Positions 49,833 to 59,425 are shown, counted from the first letter of the stretch. The stretch: 64,000 nt of DNA from Polycladomyces zharkentensis (GCF_016938855.1 NZ_JAFHAP010000002.1:78330-142329), one strand, 5' to 3'. A program made the numbers and translations. The notes: generated by a model from the sequence alone, not told the origin.

Positions 49833-51977
49833 ATGAGAAGAAAAAAAACCGCATGGAGATGGCCGAAAACGTACGGTCTGGTGAACATGTGGGAAAAACC
49901 TGGCTTGCGGTTGGGGTTGTTGGGAATTATCTTGGTTCCCGTCATTTACAGTTTTATTTATCTGTGGGCATTTTATGATCCTTATGCAAATGTGGACCGC
50001 CTCCCTGTCGCTGTGGTCAATGAAGATCAGGGAGCGGTGACGGATGGAAAGGCGATCCGTGCCGGTGATGATCTGGTCAAGGAATTGAAGAAGGAAAAAA
50101 AATTGGATTGGCATTTTGTTTCACGCAAAGAAATGGAGAAAGGCTTTCGGGAAGACCGCTATTATTTCGGTGTTGTCATTCCACGGGATTTTTCCCGCAG
50201 GGCGGTCAGTGTGAACAGTGCCGCTCCGTTGAAAGGGGAATTGGCGTTTTATATTGATGAAGGAAAAAACTTCATTTCCTCCCAAATCGGCCGCAAGGCT
50301 TTTTTGGCCATGGAAGGAGAAATCCAGCGACAATTGACGGAGATGTACGCTCGTGGGATGTTGGATAAAATGAAGCATTCCACCCAAGATTTGGCCAAAG
50401 CCGCCGATGGAGCCGGAACATTGGCCGATTCCACCGGGCAGGCCGCATCTGCCGGTCGAAAGATCAATTCGGGAGTCAAACAGTTGGAGCAGGGAGCGCA
50501 GCGATTGAAACAAGGCGGTACCCAGCTGGACAGCGGTGCACAAGGATTGGCCCAGGGCGCTGCCCGGGCTGGCGATGGAGCCGGTCAATTGGCTGCCGGA
50601 GCGGAACGCCTGAATAACGGAATCCATCAATTATCCCAAGGGATTCAACGGGGGGCGGAAGGAGCCGCCCAACTGCAAGAAGGTGCTCGGCAGGTGAAGG
50701 ACGGTTTGCAGGAAGCCTCTCGGAAAGTAAACGACGGATTGTTGCCGGGTTCCGCGCAGGTAGCCGATGGAAGCAAAAAAATGGAGGAAGGAGCCGAACA
50801 GGCGCAAGCGACATACCAACAATTGCTCAAACGCTATCCTTGGCTGAAAGCAGACCCGGACGGCATCAAGCTGGCAATCATTTTGACGGGAATGCGCGAT
50901 GGCGGACAGCGGTTGTCCGCTGGAGCCGATCAATTGCATCAGGGAGTGGCGCATTTAAATGACGGATTGAGCCGCTTGGCCGACGGTCAGGATCGTGTGG
51001 TTCAGGGAACCGAACAATTGCACGACGGGATCGTCCAACAACAAGCGGGTGCGGCGCAATTGGCGTCCGGATCGTCGCAATTGGCCGGGAAATTGCGTGA
51101 GCTTCAACAGGGAATGGCCAACCTGATCTCCGGTATCGGTCAATGGCGAGACGGACTCGGTCAATGGGTCGACGGTCAGAAACAGCTGACGGGCGGACTG
51201 TCCCAACTGGATGAAGGTACCGATCGGTTGAGCGACGGATTGACTCGTATCACGGATGGACAAATCCGATTGGCTCACGGATTGGAAGAGGGGACGGACA
51301 AAGCCCGCGACCAGTTGCGTGGGGGCGACGCCAAAGCCAAGATGATGGCCGATCCGGTCGATATGAAGGAAGACCGATTGAACCCGGTGCCCAACTATGC
51401 GACTGCCTTGACTCCGTATTTCCTGTCGCTTTCCCTGTGGGTGGGCGGCTTGATTCTGTTTACGATTCTGGATCTCTACCGGTCTCCGTTGGAGAAACAA
51501 CAACGCATCTCCTGGATAGCGGGTGGACTGATCGGTGTCTTGCAAGCGGTCGTGGCTACCACTGCGCTGACGAGGGGGTTGGGGATTTCTCCGCAACATC
51601 CTGTGGGAATTTACGCGTTTGCGATCCTCATGTCGTTTGTGTTTATCGCGTTGAATCAAATGTTGGTACTGTTGTTGAACAACGTGGGCCGATTCTTGTC
51701 CATTTTGCTGTTGATGCTGCAATTGGCCTCCAGCGGAGGCACCTATCCCGTCGAGTTGTTGCCGGCCTTTTTCCGTCACATCCATCCCTACCTGCCGATG
51801 ACCTATTCTGTGGAGGGACTGCGTGCCGCCGTTTCTACCGGAGATGTCAGCGTATTGACACGCGATGCCTGGATTTTGGTCGGATTTGGGGCAGGTGCTT
51901 TGCTGGTCGTGGAATTGTACCGCGTGTGGCAGGGATTTCGCCTGCAACGGATAAAACAAGCGGAAGCTGGCGTGTAG
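49833..51977 (+). CDS. yhgE: YhgE/Pip family membrane protein
   Basis: Predicted 714 residues. The first membrane helix is near 26-46 (L-G-L-L-G-I-I-L-V-P-V-I-Y). A long extracellular region of about 480 residues follows, with many Q-L-x-x-G-A and L-x-D-G-L repeats expected to form coiled rods. Five or six helices lie in the last 200 residues. This is the architecture of YhgE/Pip, the lactococcal phage-infection receptor family, and of type VII-associated EsaA. ATG 49833 has GGGGAGG 9 bases upstream. Probably controlled by the TetR gene before it. Part of the rod region is copied at 5392-5533. Confidence 0.9.
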   Translation: MRRKKTAWRWPKTYGLVNMWEKPGLRLGLLGIILVPVIYSFIYLWAFYDPYANVDRLPVAVVNEDQGAVTDGKAIRAGDDLVKELKKEKKLDWHFVSRKEMEKGFREDRYYFGVVIPRDFSRRAVSVNSAAPLKGELAFYIDEGKNFISSQIGRKAFLAMEGEIQRQLTEMYARGMLDKMKHSTQDLAKAADGAGTLADSTGQAASAGRKINSGVKQLEQGAQRLKQGGTQLDSGAQGLAQGAARAGDGAGQLAAGAERLNNGIHQLSQGIQRGAEGAAQLQEGARQVKDGLQEASRKVNDGLLPGSAQVADGSKKMEEGAEQAQATYQQLLKRYPWLKADPDGIKLAIILTGMRDGGQRLSAGADQLHQGVAHLNDGLSRLADGQDRVVQGTEQLHDGIVQQQAGAAQLASGSSQLAGKLRELQQGMANLISGIGQWRDGLGQWVDGQKQLTGGLSQLDEGTDRLSDGLTRITDGQIRLAHGLEEGTDKARDQLRGGDAKAKMMADPVDMKEDRLNPVPNYATALTPYFLSLSLWVGGLILFTILDLYRSPLEKQQRISWIAGGLIGVLQAVVATTALTRGLGISPQHPVGIYAFAILMSFVFIALNQMLVLLLNNVGRFLSILLLMLQLASSGGTYPVELLPAFFRHIHPYLPMTYSVEGLRAAVSTGDVSVLTRDAWILVGFGAGALLVVELYRVWQGFRLQRIKQAEAGV

Positions 51978-52009
51978 GAAAAATCTGTATCGATTGGAGT
52001 AGAAAAACC

Positions 52010-52025
52010 TGTTTCCCGTGAAACA
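52010..52025. promoter_or_regulatory. Degenerate parS-like site
   Basis: TGTTTCCCGTGAAACA differs from the parS consensus at one central base (CCCGTG for CACGTG). It lies 33 bases after yhgE. Confidence 0.4.
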
Positions 52026-52069
52026 ATACCGGCTGTTGATGAAAAGTATTTATATGATTGGTTTCAGGG

Positions 52070-52420
52070 CGTGTCTAGTCATTTCAACAGGGGCAATGTT
52101 TTTCCATGACTTTCTCAAGCTTGACTGAGCAGAAAACCGGAAGAGCGAGAGAATTCATTCGCGGGCAATTTTAAGAAAACCCAGCCCTTCAGGGTTGGAA
52201 CGAAAGCGAGCGTCGAATGCGGGAGGGCTTGGTCCCTCTCGCAAGTCCGACAGCATGTTGGTGCAACCAAGCCGAGAAGTACGCAAACACTGGAAACGGC
52301 TATGCAAGCAAAAAAACTCATGAGATGACAATCACCCGGGCTTGGATGAAGCCATCGTGGATGGATGTAGGGTGCCACGCCGGATGAAGCGAGAAGCCCA
52401 CGACGACAAAGGGGGTGACC
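52070..52420 (+). mobile_element. Composite of MITE-like piece and TnpB-tail-like repeat
   Basis: 52070-52175 resembles part of the MITE-like family (GGGCGTGTCTAG, GCAATGTTTTTCC, CGCGGGCAATTT). 52180-52400 is a direct repeat of 29950-30165 with the same D-V-x-C-x-A-G-type tail and GATGAAGCGAGAAG end. No intact gene. Confidence 0.6.
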
Positions 52421-52426
52421 AGTGGA

Positions 52427-52605
52427 ACGGAAGCAGGCACTGAGCGCCGCATATCGGATCGGCAGCTCCTCCTCCGACAGGATTTCCCCGGCGTGAAAAT
52501 TACCTCTGCCGTGGGGATGAGGAAATACTCCGTATCCCGCATGCCGAACGCGTCTTCTTCAAATTTGGGCAACTGACCCGTACCGGTCATGCTCTGCCTG
52601 TTCAG
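52427..52605 (-). pseudogene. Displaced fragment of serS
   Basis: About 175 bases on the minus strand match 38010-38195 of serS with only a few differences and one 10-base deletion. The encoded piece includes [20 protein letters not shown]. Both edges are abrupt. A run of 14 T at about 52653 follows. Nothing else is seen in 52606-52680. Confidence 0.9.
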
Positions 52606-52682
52606 AGTCGGGAATCGGAGATTTCTCAACCATCCCTCCATTCTTCGGCACCGCTTTTTTTTTTTTTGCGCATCTCCTCCTT

Positions 52683-52729
52683 AAATCGTAATTTTTCCGT
52701 TTTACAAATGGTGGTGAGTGGCGTATAAT
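52683..52729 (+). promoter_or_regulatory. Promoter of znuA with a possible Zur half-site
   Basis: TTTACA (52701), 17 bases, exact TATAAT (52724). AAATCGTAAT at 52683-52692 equals the left half of the B. subtilis Zur box; the right half is poor. Confidence 0.6.
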
Positions 52730-52777
52730 CATCGGTGACCAGGATTATTCAAAAGATGTCAAAGGTGGGTATCCAAA

Positions 52778-53734
52778 ATGAAAAAGATCGGTTTCGGTTT
52801 GTTGGCCGTTCTGCTTTGTAGTTTGACGGCGTTGGCGGGATGTGCCAAGCCGAAGGCGGCCGATCATGCAAATGGTAAGATCGCGGTATATGCCAGCATT
52901 TATCCGCTCGCCTATTTTGCGGAACAAATCGGAGGAAATCGGGTTGATGTCCGTACATTGGTTCCGCCCGGAACGGAACCGCATGAATTCGAGCTGTCGA
53001 CTCAGGATATGGCCCGATTGAGCCAAGCGGATGTGTTCATTTACAATGGTGCGGGATTTGAAGCATGGTCTGAACAAGCCAAACAGGCGCTCGATCCGAG
53101 TCGGACGTTGCAGGTGAATGCGACCAAAGGAGTCCCGTTGCTTAAGGCCGAGGCGGAGCATGCCGATCATGGTGAACATGAGGAGCATGGACACGGGCAC
53201 GAAGGTGTTGATCCGCATGTTTGGCTCGATCCGAAGCGCGCCATGATTCAGGCACGCAACATTCGGGACGGTTTGATCCAAGCCGATCCGCGTCACAAAG
53301 CGGAATATGAAGCCAATTATGTGAAATTGCAACAACGTTTGAGCGAGTTGGACCGGGAATATGCGGATTTGGTGAAACGCACTCCCGTCAAGACATTTTT
53401 GGTTTCTCATGCGGCATTTGGATATCTGGCGGATCGCTACGGGTTGCAACAAATCGCCATCGCCGGTTTGTCTCCGAGCGATGAACCCAGTGCCAAGGAG
53501 TTGCAGGCGTTGATCGAAACGGCCAAACGGAAAAAGGTGCGTGCCATCTTTTTTGAAACACTGGTCAATGCCAAAACAGCGGAAACCCTGAAAAGGGAAA
53601 TCGGAGCGAAGGCCTCGACGCTCAATCCGCTGGAAGGGTTAACGCCGGAGGAGATCAAACGCGGGGAGGACTACTTCACGATTATGGAGAAAAACCGGAA
53701 GAACCTGGCTCAAGCGTGGGGGGTCCAACCATGA
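52778..53734 (+). CDS. znuA: Zinc ABC transporter substrate-binding lipoprotein
   Basis: Predicted 318 residues. The signal ends in the lipobox A-L-A-G-C near 24. The metal histidines are in E-P-H-E-F near 70 and D-P-H-V-W-L-D-P near 147, and near S-H-A-A-F-G-Y. Just before the second is a H/E-rich loop (H-A-D-H-G-E-H-E-E-H-G-H-G-H-E) typical of zinc rather than manganese binders. ATG 52778 has AAAGGTGGG upstream. First gene of the znuA-znuC-znuB unit. Confidence 0.93.
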   Translation: MKKIGFGLLAVLLCSLTALAGCAKPKAADHANGKIAVYASIYPLAYFAEQIGGNRVDVRTLVPPGTEPHEFELSTQDMARLSQADVFIYNGAGFEAWSEQAKQALDPSRTLQVNATKGVPLLKAEAEHADHGEHEEHGHGHEGVDPHVWLDPKRAMIQARNIRDGLIQADPRHKAEYEANYVKLQQRLSELDREYADLVKRTPVKTFLVSHAAFGYLADRYGLQQIAIAGLSPSDEPSAKELQALIETAKRKKVRAIFFETLVNAKTAETLKREIGAKASTLNPLEGLTPEEIKRGEDYFTIMEKNRKNLAQAWGVQP

Positions 53735-54519
53735 CGGATATGATTCGGATGGAACGCGTTTATTTTTCGTATCAAAATGAAAAAGTGTTGGACAATGTGA
53801 GCCTGACACTGCATCAGGGAGAGTTTTTGGCCTTGGTCGGGCCGAACGGCTCAGGAAAATCAACGCTGGTCAAATTGGCGCTCGGTTGGCTCAAACCGCA
53901 AGCGGGCGAGATTCAACTGATGGGACAGGACATCAGGCGGTTTCGCGATCGCGACAAGATCGGCTATGTCTCCCAAAAAGCCAATAGTTTCAATTTGGGG
54001 TTTCCCGCGACCGTTTTCGAAGTGGTGGCCACAGGATTGTACGGGAAAATGGGTTTGTTCCGTTGGATGGGAAGAAAGGAAAAACAAAAGGTGTATGAAG
54101 CGATCGAGCAGGTGGGTTTGAGTCATTTGTCCCACCGCAACATCGGTCGCCTTTCCGGGGGACAACAACAACGTGCGTTTATTGCACGCGCGTTGGTAAG
54201 TGATCCCGACCTGCTGATATTGGATGAGCCGACCGTTGGAGTCGATGCCGAATCAGTTGAGCGGTTTTATCGGTTGCTGACACATTTGCACCGGGAAAAG
54301 AAGTTGACGCTGTTGTTGGTCACGCATGATATCGGTGCCGTCACCACCTATGTGGACCGGATCGCCTGTTTGAACAAGCGGATTTTCTTCCATGGCGACC
54401 CGGAGGAATTTACCAGAAAGCAAAAAGAGATTCTGACGGCCGCCTACGGCCACGAAGTGCAGTTGATTGACCACCAGCACGAGACAACAGAGGATAAGTC
54501 CTTGTTCGTCGGTACATGA
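53731..54519 (+). CDS. znuC: Zinc ABC transporter ATP-binding protein
   Basis: Predicted 262 residues. Walker A G-P-N-G-S-G-K-S-T is near 38, signature L-S-G-G-Q-Q-Q-R near 143, Walker B L-L-I-L-D-E-P-T near 162, and the H-loop in V-T-H-D-I. It powers uptake through ZnuB. The start overlaps the znuA stop in ATGA, so translation is coupled. The C-terminal tail has several histidines. Confidence 0.94.
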   Translation: MTDMIRMERVYFSYQNEKVLDNVSLTLHQGEFLALVGPNGSGKSTLVKLALGWLKPQAGEIQLMGQDIRRFRDRDKIGYVSQKANSFNLGFPATVFEVVATGLYGKMGLFRWMGRKEKQKVYEAIEQVGLSHLSHRNIGRLSGGQQQRAFIARALVSDPDLLILDEPTVGVDAESVERFYRLLTHLHREKKLTLLLVTHDIGAVTTYVDRIACLNKRIFFHGDPEEFTRKQKEILTAAYGHEVQLIDHQHETTEDKSLFVGT

Positions 54520-54605
54520 GAATGGCAGCGAGGAGGGAAGCGCGTATTGGGGCGTGTTTGAATACAAGTGGTAAAATAGAGGGTGAACGCCCTGATGGTG
54601 CGTAA

Positions 54606-55478
54606 ATGATGGAAGCAATGTGGCAATATGAGTTTATGCGGCATGCATTGCTGGCCGGGGTCATCATTGGACTGATCTCTCCATTGGTCGGCGTGTTTTT
54701 GGTAGTCCGCCGGTTGTCGCTGATTGCCGATGCATTGTCACATGTGACACTGTCCGGGATTGCCGCCGGCTTGCTTTTGCAAAGGGAAATTCCTTGGTTT
54801 CAATCATTCAATCCGCTCTATATGGGAACCGCTTTTTCCGTGGCGGGTGCATTGTTCGTCGAGCAGTTGCGTCGGTTGTATCGTTCGTATCAGGAGCTGG
54901 CGATTCCCATTATTCTCTCTGGCGGGATCGGACTCGGTGTGGTACTGATCAGTGCCGGAGACGGGTTTAATGTCAACGTCATGGGATATTTGTTCGGTTC
55001 CATCATTGCCGTTAACGATGAAGATGTGAAGTGGGTCGTGGTTGTCGGGGTCATCGTCGTATTGACGATCGCGCTTTTGTATAAGGAACTGTTCGCTCTC
55101 TCGTTTGATGAGGAGAGCGCGTACCTCTCCGGGATCCCCCGTCGCGGAATCAATTTGGTTTTTATCCTGTTGGTCGCACTGGTGATCACGGCATCGGTGC
55201 GTGTCGTGGGCATCTTGCTGGTCTCGGCGATGATGACCTTGCCGGTGGCCGCCAGCTTGCAATTGGCGCAAAGTTTTCGGCAAACGGTTTGGCTCTCTGT
55301 ACTGTTTGCGGAGACGTCCGTGATCATTGGATTGATCTGTTCTTTTTACTTCGATTTGGCCCCTGGTGGCACGATCGTGTTGATCGCCGTTGGATGGCTG
55401 TTGTTGACGATCCTGTTGAAACGAATCCGACAGATCGGATGGTACCGTTGGATAAAACGGGAACAAGCGTCCGAATGA
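54606..55478 (+). CDS. znuB: Zinc ABC transporter permease
   Basis: Predicted 290 residues, about eight membrane helices, ABC-3 family. H-A-L-L-A-G-V-I-I-G-L-I-S-P-L-V-G near the start and the loop R-R-L-S-L-I-A-D-A-L-S-H-V that contacts the ATPase are characteristic. The ATG at 54606 has a weak ribosome site; ATG 54618 is an alternative. It lies 86 bases after znuC, with no terminator visible. Confidence 0.92.
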   Translation: MMEAMWQYEFMRHALLAGVIIGLISPLVGVFLVVRRLSLIADALSHVTLSGIAAGLLLQREIPWFQSFNPLYMGTAFSVAGALFVEQLRRLYRSYQELAIPIILSGGIGLGVVLISAGDGFNVNVMGYLFGSIIAVNDEDVKWVVVVGVIVVLTIALLYKELFALSFDEESAYLSGIPRRGINLVFILLVALVITASVRVVGILLVSAMMTLPVAASLQLAQSFRQTVWLSVLFAETSVIIGLICSFYFDLAPGGTIVLIAVGWLLLTILLKRIRQIGWYRWIKREQASE

Positions 55479-55514
55479 ACCTTTTTCCAACAATGGGAAT
55501 GGGAGCGGATCGGG

Positions 55515-55931
55515 ATGGATTATCGACGTGCTTTGGAGAAATTGAAGGCAAACGGGTATAAATACACGGGCAAACGGGAAATGATGGTGCAGCTGTTCGC
55601 TGAAGAGAACCGCTATCTGTCCGCCAGGGAAGTGTTGGACCATATGCAGAAAGCCTACCCGGGCTTGAGCTTCGACACGGTGTACCGCAACCTTTCCCTG
55701 TTCGAGGATCTGGGTATTCTGGAAGGGACGGATTGGGATGGGGAGCGGCGGTATCGCTTCCGTTGCGAAGGCGATACACACCATCACCATTTGATCTGCA
55801 CCGTTTGCGGACGGACGCGAAAATTGGAGATTTGTCCCATGAACGCCATCTTGGGTCAACCCGAGGACTTCCACATCACAGGTCATCGTTTTGAAATTTA
55901 CGGCCGTTGTGCTGACTGTGACCAAAATTAA
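55515..55931 (+). CDS. zur: Fur-family zinc regulator (Zur)
   Basis: Predicted 138 residues. Winged-helix residues include S-A-R-E-V-L-D-H-M and S-F-D-T-V-Y-R-N-L near 55. The metal-sensing part is H-H-H-H-L-I-C-T-V-C-G near 90-100, and the structural zinc pair is C-A-D-C near the C-terminus. The place after znuACB argues for zinc rather than iron sensing. Probably represses this operon through the half-site at 52683. Confidence 0.9.
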   Translation: MDYRRALEKLKANGYKYTGKREMMVQLFAEENRYLSAREVLDHMQKAYPGLSFDTVYRNLSLFEDLGILEGTDWDGERRYRFRCEGDTHHHHLICTVCGRTRKLEICPMNAILGQPEDFHITGHRFEIYGRCADCDQN

Positions 55932-56420
<489 letters not shown>

Positions 56421-56506
56421 AGGAGTTCGTTGGATGGATTTCCCCTTGACTTCCCGGCAGTTTACCCTTAAGATTATGTATTGTCCAGTACATCAAGCAT
56501 CCTTGT

Positions 56507-56602
<96 letters not shown>

Positions 56603-56616
56603 CCAAGATGCGAGGG

Positions 56617-56646
56617 AGTCACCCCGTTTGGGGTGGCTTTTTTTTA
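56617..56646 (+). terminator. Terminator after tRNA-Ser(CGA)
   Basis: AGTCACCCC and GGGGTGGCT around GTTT, followed by eight T. Confidence 0.9.
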
Positions 56647-57022
56647 TGGTTGGTCATCGCTATTGCCCTGAACGCTCCATCACCTTTCTTGGAAATACCG
56701 TTTATCCCATCCATTGTGAATATTTAAATGGAAGGGGTATGGGCCAAATCGGGTATGAGAAGCGTTTGTTTTTGGTGCTCGACGGGGCTCCTTATCCGGA
56801 TTTCAGGTGATTTTCAGCTTGTATTCAAGGGCATTTCAGGTTCAGATAGCATAATGAAACCGTGGCCAAGCCAAGAGAGACAATATGGGCCACAAACAGC
56901 ATCCCATGTTGCACAGGAAAGGAGGGGGACGTCTGGTCTGGCCGAAGTTGAACTGAATTTGGACATCCATACTGATGCATAGATGAAACCATACCGAATC
57001 ATCCCAAAAGGAGGACAAAAAC
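56647..57022. other. Non-coding gap before the PepSY gene
   Basis: No recognisable gene, repeat or hairpin; probably holds the promoter of the PepSY gene. Confidence 0.4.
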
Positions 57023-57340
57023 ATGTTGGTAAAAGCGGCGGTTGCAAAAGCTTTGGTAGGGACAGTGTTGGGAACCATGGTCGCAACGGGTTCTTTGGCA
57101 CCGGATCATACAGCCCATGCTCAACACCACACGGTCAAAATTGAAGCAAAACAACAGGTACAAACGTTAACAAAGGAACGGGCAAAACTCATCGCGTTGA
57201 AATACCACAAGGGAACCGTAAAATGGGTTAAATTGAAAAAGGAAAAAGGGAAGGCTATTTATCACGTTTGTATTAAGGGAAAAGACGGTAAAGTGCGGCT
57301 GGTGAAATTGGATGCCAAAACCGGGAAGCTCTGCAAATAA
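57023..57340 (+). CDS. Small secreted PepSY-like protein
   Basis: Predicted 105 residues. Signal-like N-terminus with A-V-A-K-A-L-V-G-T-V-L-G-T-M-V-A-T and a cut likely after A-H-A near 33. The mature part carries one PepSY-like unit: E-R-A-K-L-I-A-L-K-Y-H-K-G-T-V-K-W-V-K-L, then Y-H-V-C-I-K-G and V-K-L-D-A-K-T-G-K-L. Highly basic. ATG 57023 has AAAGGAGG 7 bases upstream. PepSY proteins often inhibit or chaperone secreted proteases; the target is unknown. Confidence 0.8.
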   Translation: MLVKAAVAKALVGTVLGTMVATGSLAPDHTAHAQHHTVKIEAKQQVQTLTKERAKLIALKYHKGTVKWVKLKKEKGKAIYHVCIKGKDGKVRLVKLDAKTGKLCK

Positions 57341-57488
57341 ATTATCCGACCAGTTCAGCTGACACGTAACCAGATCTGTCGAATACCCGACTTTGGTGAT
57401 CAGCAATCATTTTTTGTACGTGCGATCGTCTTTAGCAAATCCTACCCTCTCATTGTAAAAGCGGAGAAAATGTGTTACCATATAAGAA

Positions 57489-57754
57489 CCGCGCTAGACG
57501 GGGAACTTGCGGTGCCCTGTAACCCGCAATCCGCATAGCGGGGTCGAATTCCCGTCCTGAGGCCTTCTCCGTGTGGGGTCAGGTCTGGGTAAGCGATGTT
57601 GAGGATTGGGTCCTGCGCAACGAGAACTTCCGAACCGTGTCAGGTCCTGACGGAAGCAGCACTAAGGAAGACCTCTCGTGTGCCGCAGGGGTGCCTGATC
57701 TGAGTCGGTTGCCCAGGAGCCGCCCGGACGGAAAGGTCGAAGGCGGGTGCGCGG
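57489..57754 (+). ncRNA. ffs: Large SRP RNA (Bacillus scRNA type)
   Basis: Ends CCGCGC and GCGCGG pair. The core GGTCAGGTCCTGACGGAAGCAGC-like helix-8 region is recognised at about 57640-57665 (TCAGGTCC, then GGAAGCAGCACTAAGG). The 5-prime part carries the Alu-type fold opening CTAGACGGGG and TGCCCTGTAACCCGC. The length of about 266 fits Bacillus scRNA, which retains the Alu domain. Confidence 0.95.
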
Positions 57755-57764
57755 TATACATAAG

Positions 57765-57812
57765 CGGGAAAGCATGGTGTCTCTGTAGCATGCCATGCTT
57801 TCCCTTTATTTA
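57765..57812 (+). terminator. Terminator after SRP RNA
   Basis: GGGAAAGCATGG pairs with CCATGCTTTCCC, followed by TTTATTTAT. Confidence 0.88.
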
Positions 57813-57987
57813 TATGTAAAAAGGTATGTGAAAAACAGACGTCAAAAAATTTCCATTCTTAGGAGGAAGATGCATTCGGAACGAGAAATAAATTGTAGGA
57901 TGAAACGGTTGCGGACCAAAACGGAAGAAACTGCTTTCTGTGATGGAAAGGCGGCGATTCTGCGGTAAAGGGGGGAGGTGGCATGGG

Positions 57988-59421
57988 GTGCCCATCGGGT
58001 TTCATCTCGATATGGAGCTGAGACAGTTAGTCGCCTGGTTGGAGCAAATGCCCCAAGCTGTCATGGTGGTGGATGACCGTGGAAGCGTCGTCGCGGCAAA
58101 TCCGGAGTTTTTGTATTCCATCCGTCGTGACAGGGAAGAGGTGGAGGGAAAGCCTTTCACCCAATTTGTCGCCATTTCCAAAGAAGCGGTTGATTTCATT
58201 CACCATGCCGGCAATTCCTGTGCTTGGTATCAACAGGTAAACGGCAGTGTCATCGCAAGTGACGGGAGTTATTATCCCACGGATGTGCAAATGGTCCGTG
58301 GTTGGGACGGGCAGCGCCGGTATCATCTCCTTTTTTTCAACCGAATCACCCGGCGGATCGGGCCTCCTTTGCTGCAACGATTTGCTGATCATATGGTCTC
58401 CGATATCCATTTGGGAATCGTGTTGGTGGACGAACACGGGATTTTGACGGAGATCAACAGAGCGGCATGCGATTTGTTCAACGTTCAAAGGGGCAAACTG
58501 ATTCATCAACCGCTCAAGAAGCTGATGGCCCTTGTATTGCCCGCACAAGAGCGGAATGTGCTGGAAAAAGCATTGACCGGCATTCCTACCCGAAATTATG
58601 CGACGACATGGACAATTGGTGAGAAACGCGTTCATCTTCTGGTTGACGCTCATACCTTGAGGGACGAAACCGGTCATATCTTGGGAGCGTACATGGTACT
58701 GAAAGATATGACCAACTTGCGTTTGTTGGAGGAACAAATCCAACGAAACGACCGTTTGGCGACAATCGGTCAGATTGCTGCAGGCACCGCTCACGAAATT
58801 CGAAATCCGCTGACTTCGATCAAAGGTTTTTTGCAGGTGATCAAGTACGCCCTCAAGGAAAAAGGGCATGTGAAAGAACAGGGATACACGGAGATCATGC
58901 TCCGCGAAATCAACCGGATCAACAGTTTGGTCAGCGAATTTCTGCTCCTCAGCAAACCGCGCAACATCAAACTCCGCCCGCTTCAAGTCACCGATGTTTG
59001 GAACGAAATGCTACCCATTGTTGAAAATGAAGCGATTTTACATAATATGGAAGTCCAATATGTGCCGGAACGCTCCGTTTTCCCCCTGGTCGTAGCGGAT
59101 AGTGAGCTGTTAAAGCAGGTGTTTCTCAATCTGTGCAAAAACGCGATTGAGGCCATGGGGGAAGGCGGGATGCTAACCGTGCGGATCAGGTTGGAGGAAG
59201 CGGAACAAAAACTGGCTGTCGACGTGCAGGATACCGGGCCTGGCATTCCCCCTTATGCCTTGGACAAGATTTTTGACCCGTTTTTTACGACCAAAGAAAA
59301 CGGAACCGGACTCGGTTTGCCCGTTTGCCAAAAAATCATTCACGAAATCGGGGGCATGATTCGCGTCTCCTCCAAAGAATGGGGAACCGTGTTCACGGTA
59401 TTGATGCCGTATCTTGATTAA
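57988..59421 (+). CDS. Soluble PAS sensor histidine kinase
   Basis: Predicted 477 residues, no membrane segments. PAS domains lie at about 10-120 and 130-245. The H-box is A-A-G-T-A-H-E-I-R-N-P-L-T-S-I-K-G near 265-281; then N-box N-L-C-K-N-A-I-E-A, G1 D-T-G-P-G-I-P, and G2 G-T-G-L-G-L-P. This resembles B. subtilis sporulation kinases KinA/KinE, which feed Spo0A; no response regulator is adjacent, which fits an orphan phosphorelay kinase (inference). GTG 57988 is chosen for the GGGAGGTGG before it; ATG 58012 is an alternative. Confidence 0.85.
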   Translation: MPIGFHLDMELRQLVAWLEQMPQAVMVVDDRGSVVAANPEFLYSIRRDREEVEGKPFTQFVAISKEAVDFIHHAGNSCAWYQQVNGSVIASDGSYYPTDVQMVRGWDGQRRYHLLFFNRITRRIGPPLLQRFADHMVSDIHLGIVLVDEHGILTEINRAACDLFNVQRGKLIHQPLKKLMALVLPAQERNVLEKALTGIPTRNYATTWTIGEKRVHLLVDAHTLRDETGHILGAYMVLKDMTNLRLLEEQIQRNDRLATIGQIAAGTAHEIRNPLTSIKGFLQVIKYALKEKGHVKEQGYTEIMLREINRINSLVSEFLLLSKPRNIKLRPLQVTDVWNEMLPIVENEAILHNMEVQYVPERSVFPLVVADSELLKQVFLNLCKNAIEAMGEGGMLTVRIRLEEAEQKLAVDVQDTGPGIPPYALDKIFDPFFTTKENGTGLGLPVCQKIIHEIGGMIRVSSKEWGTVFTVLMPYLD

Positions 59422-59425
59422 AGCG

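Noticed and set aside
50400..51330. Repeats in yhgE considered as a DNA repeat or CRISPR-like array
   Set aside because: They are protein-level Q-L-x-x-G-A repeats of a coil region with variable DNA; no spacer/repeat structure. No CRISPR array was seen anywhere in the window.
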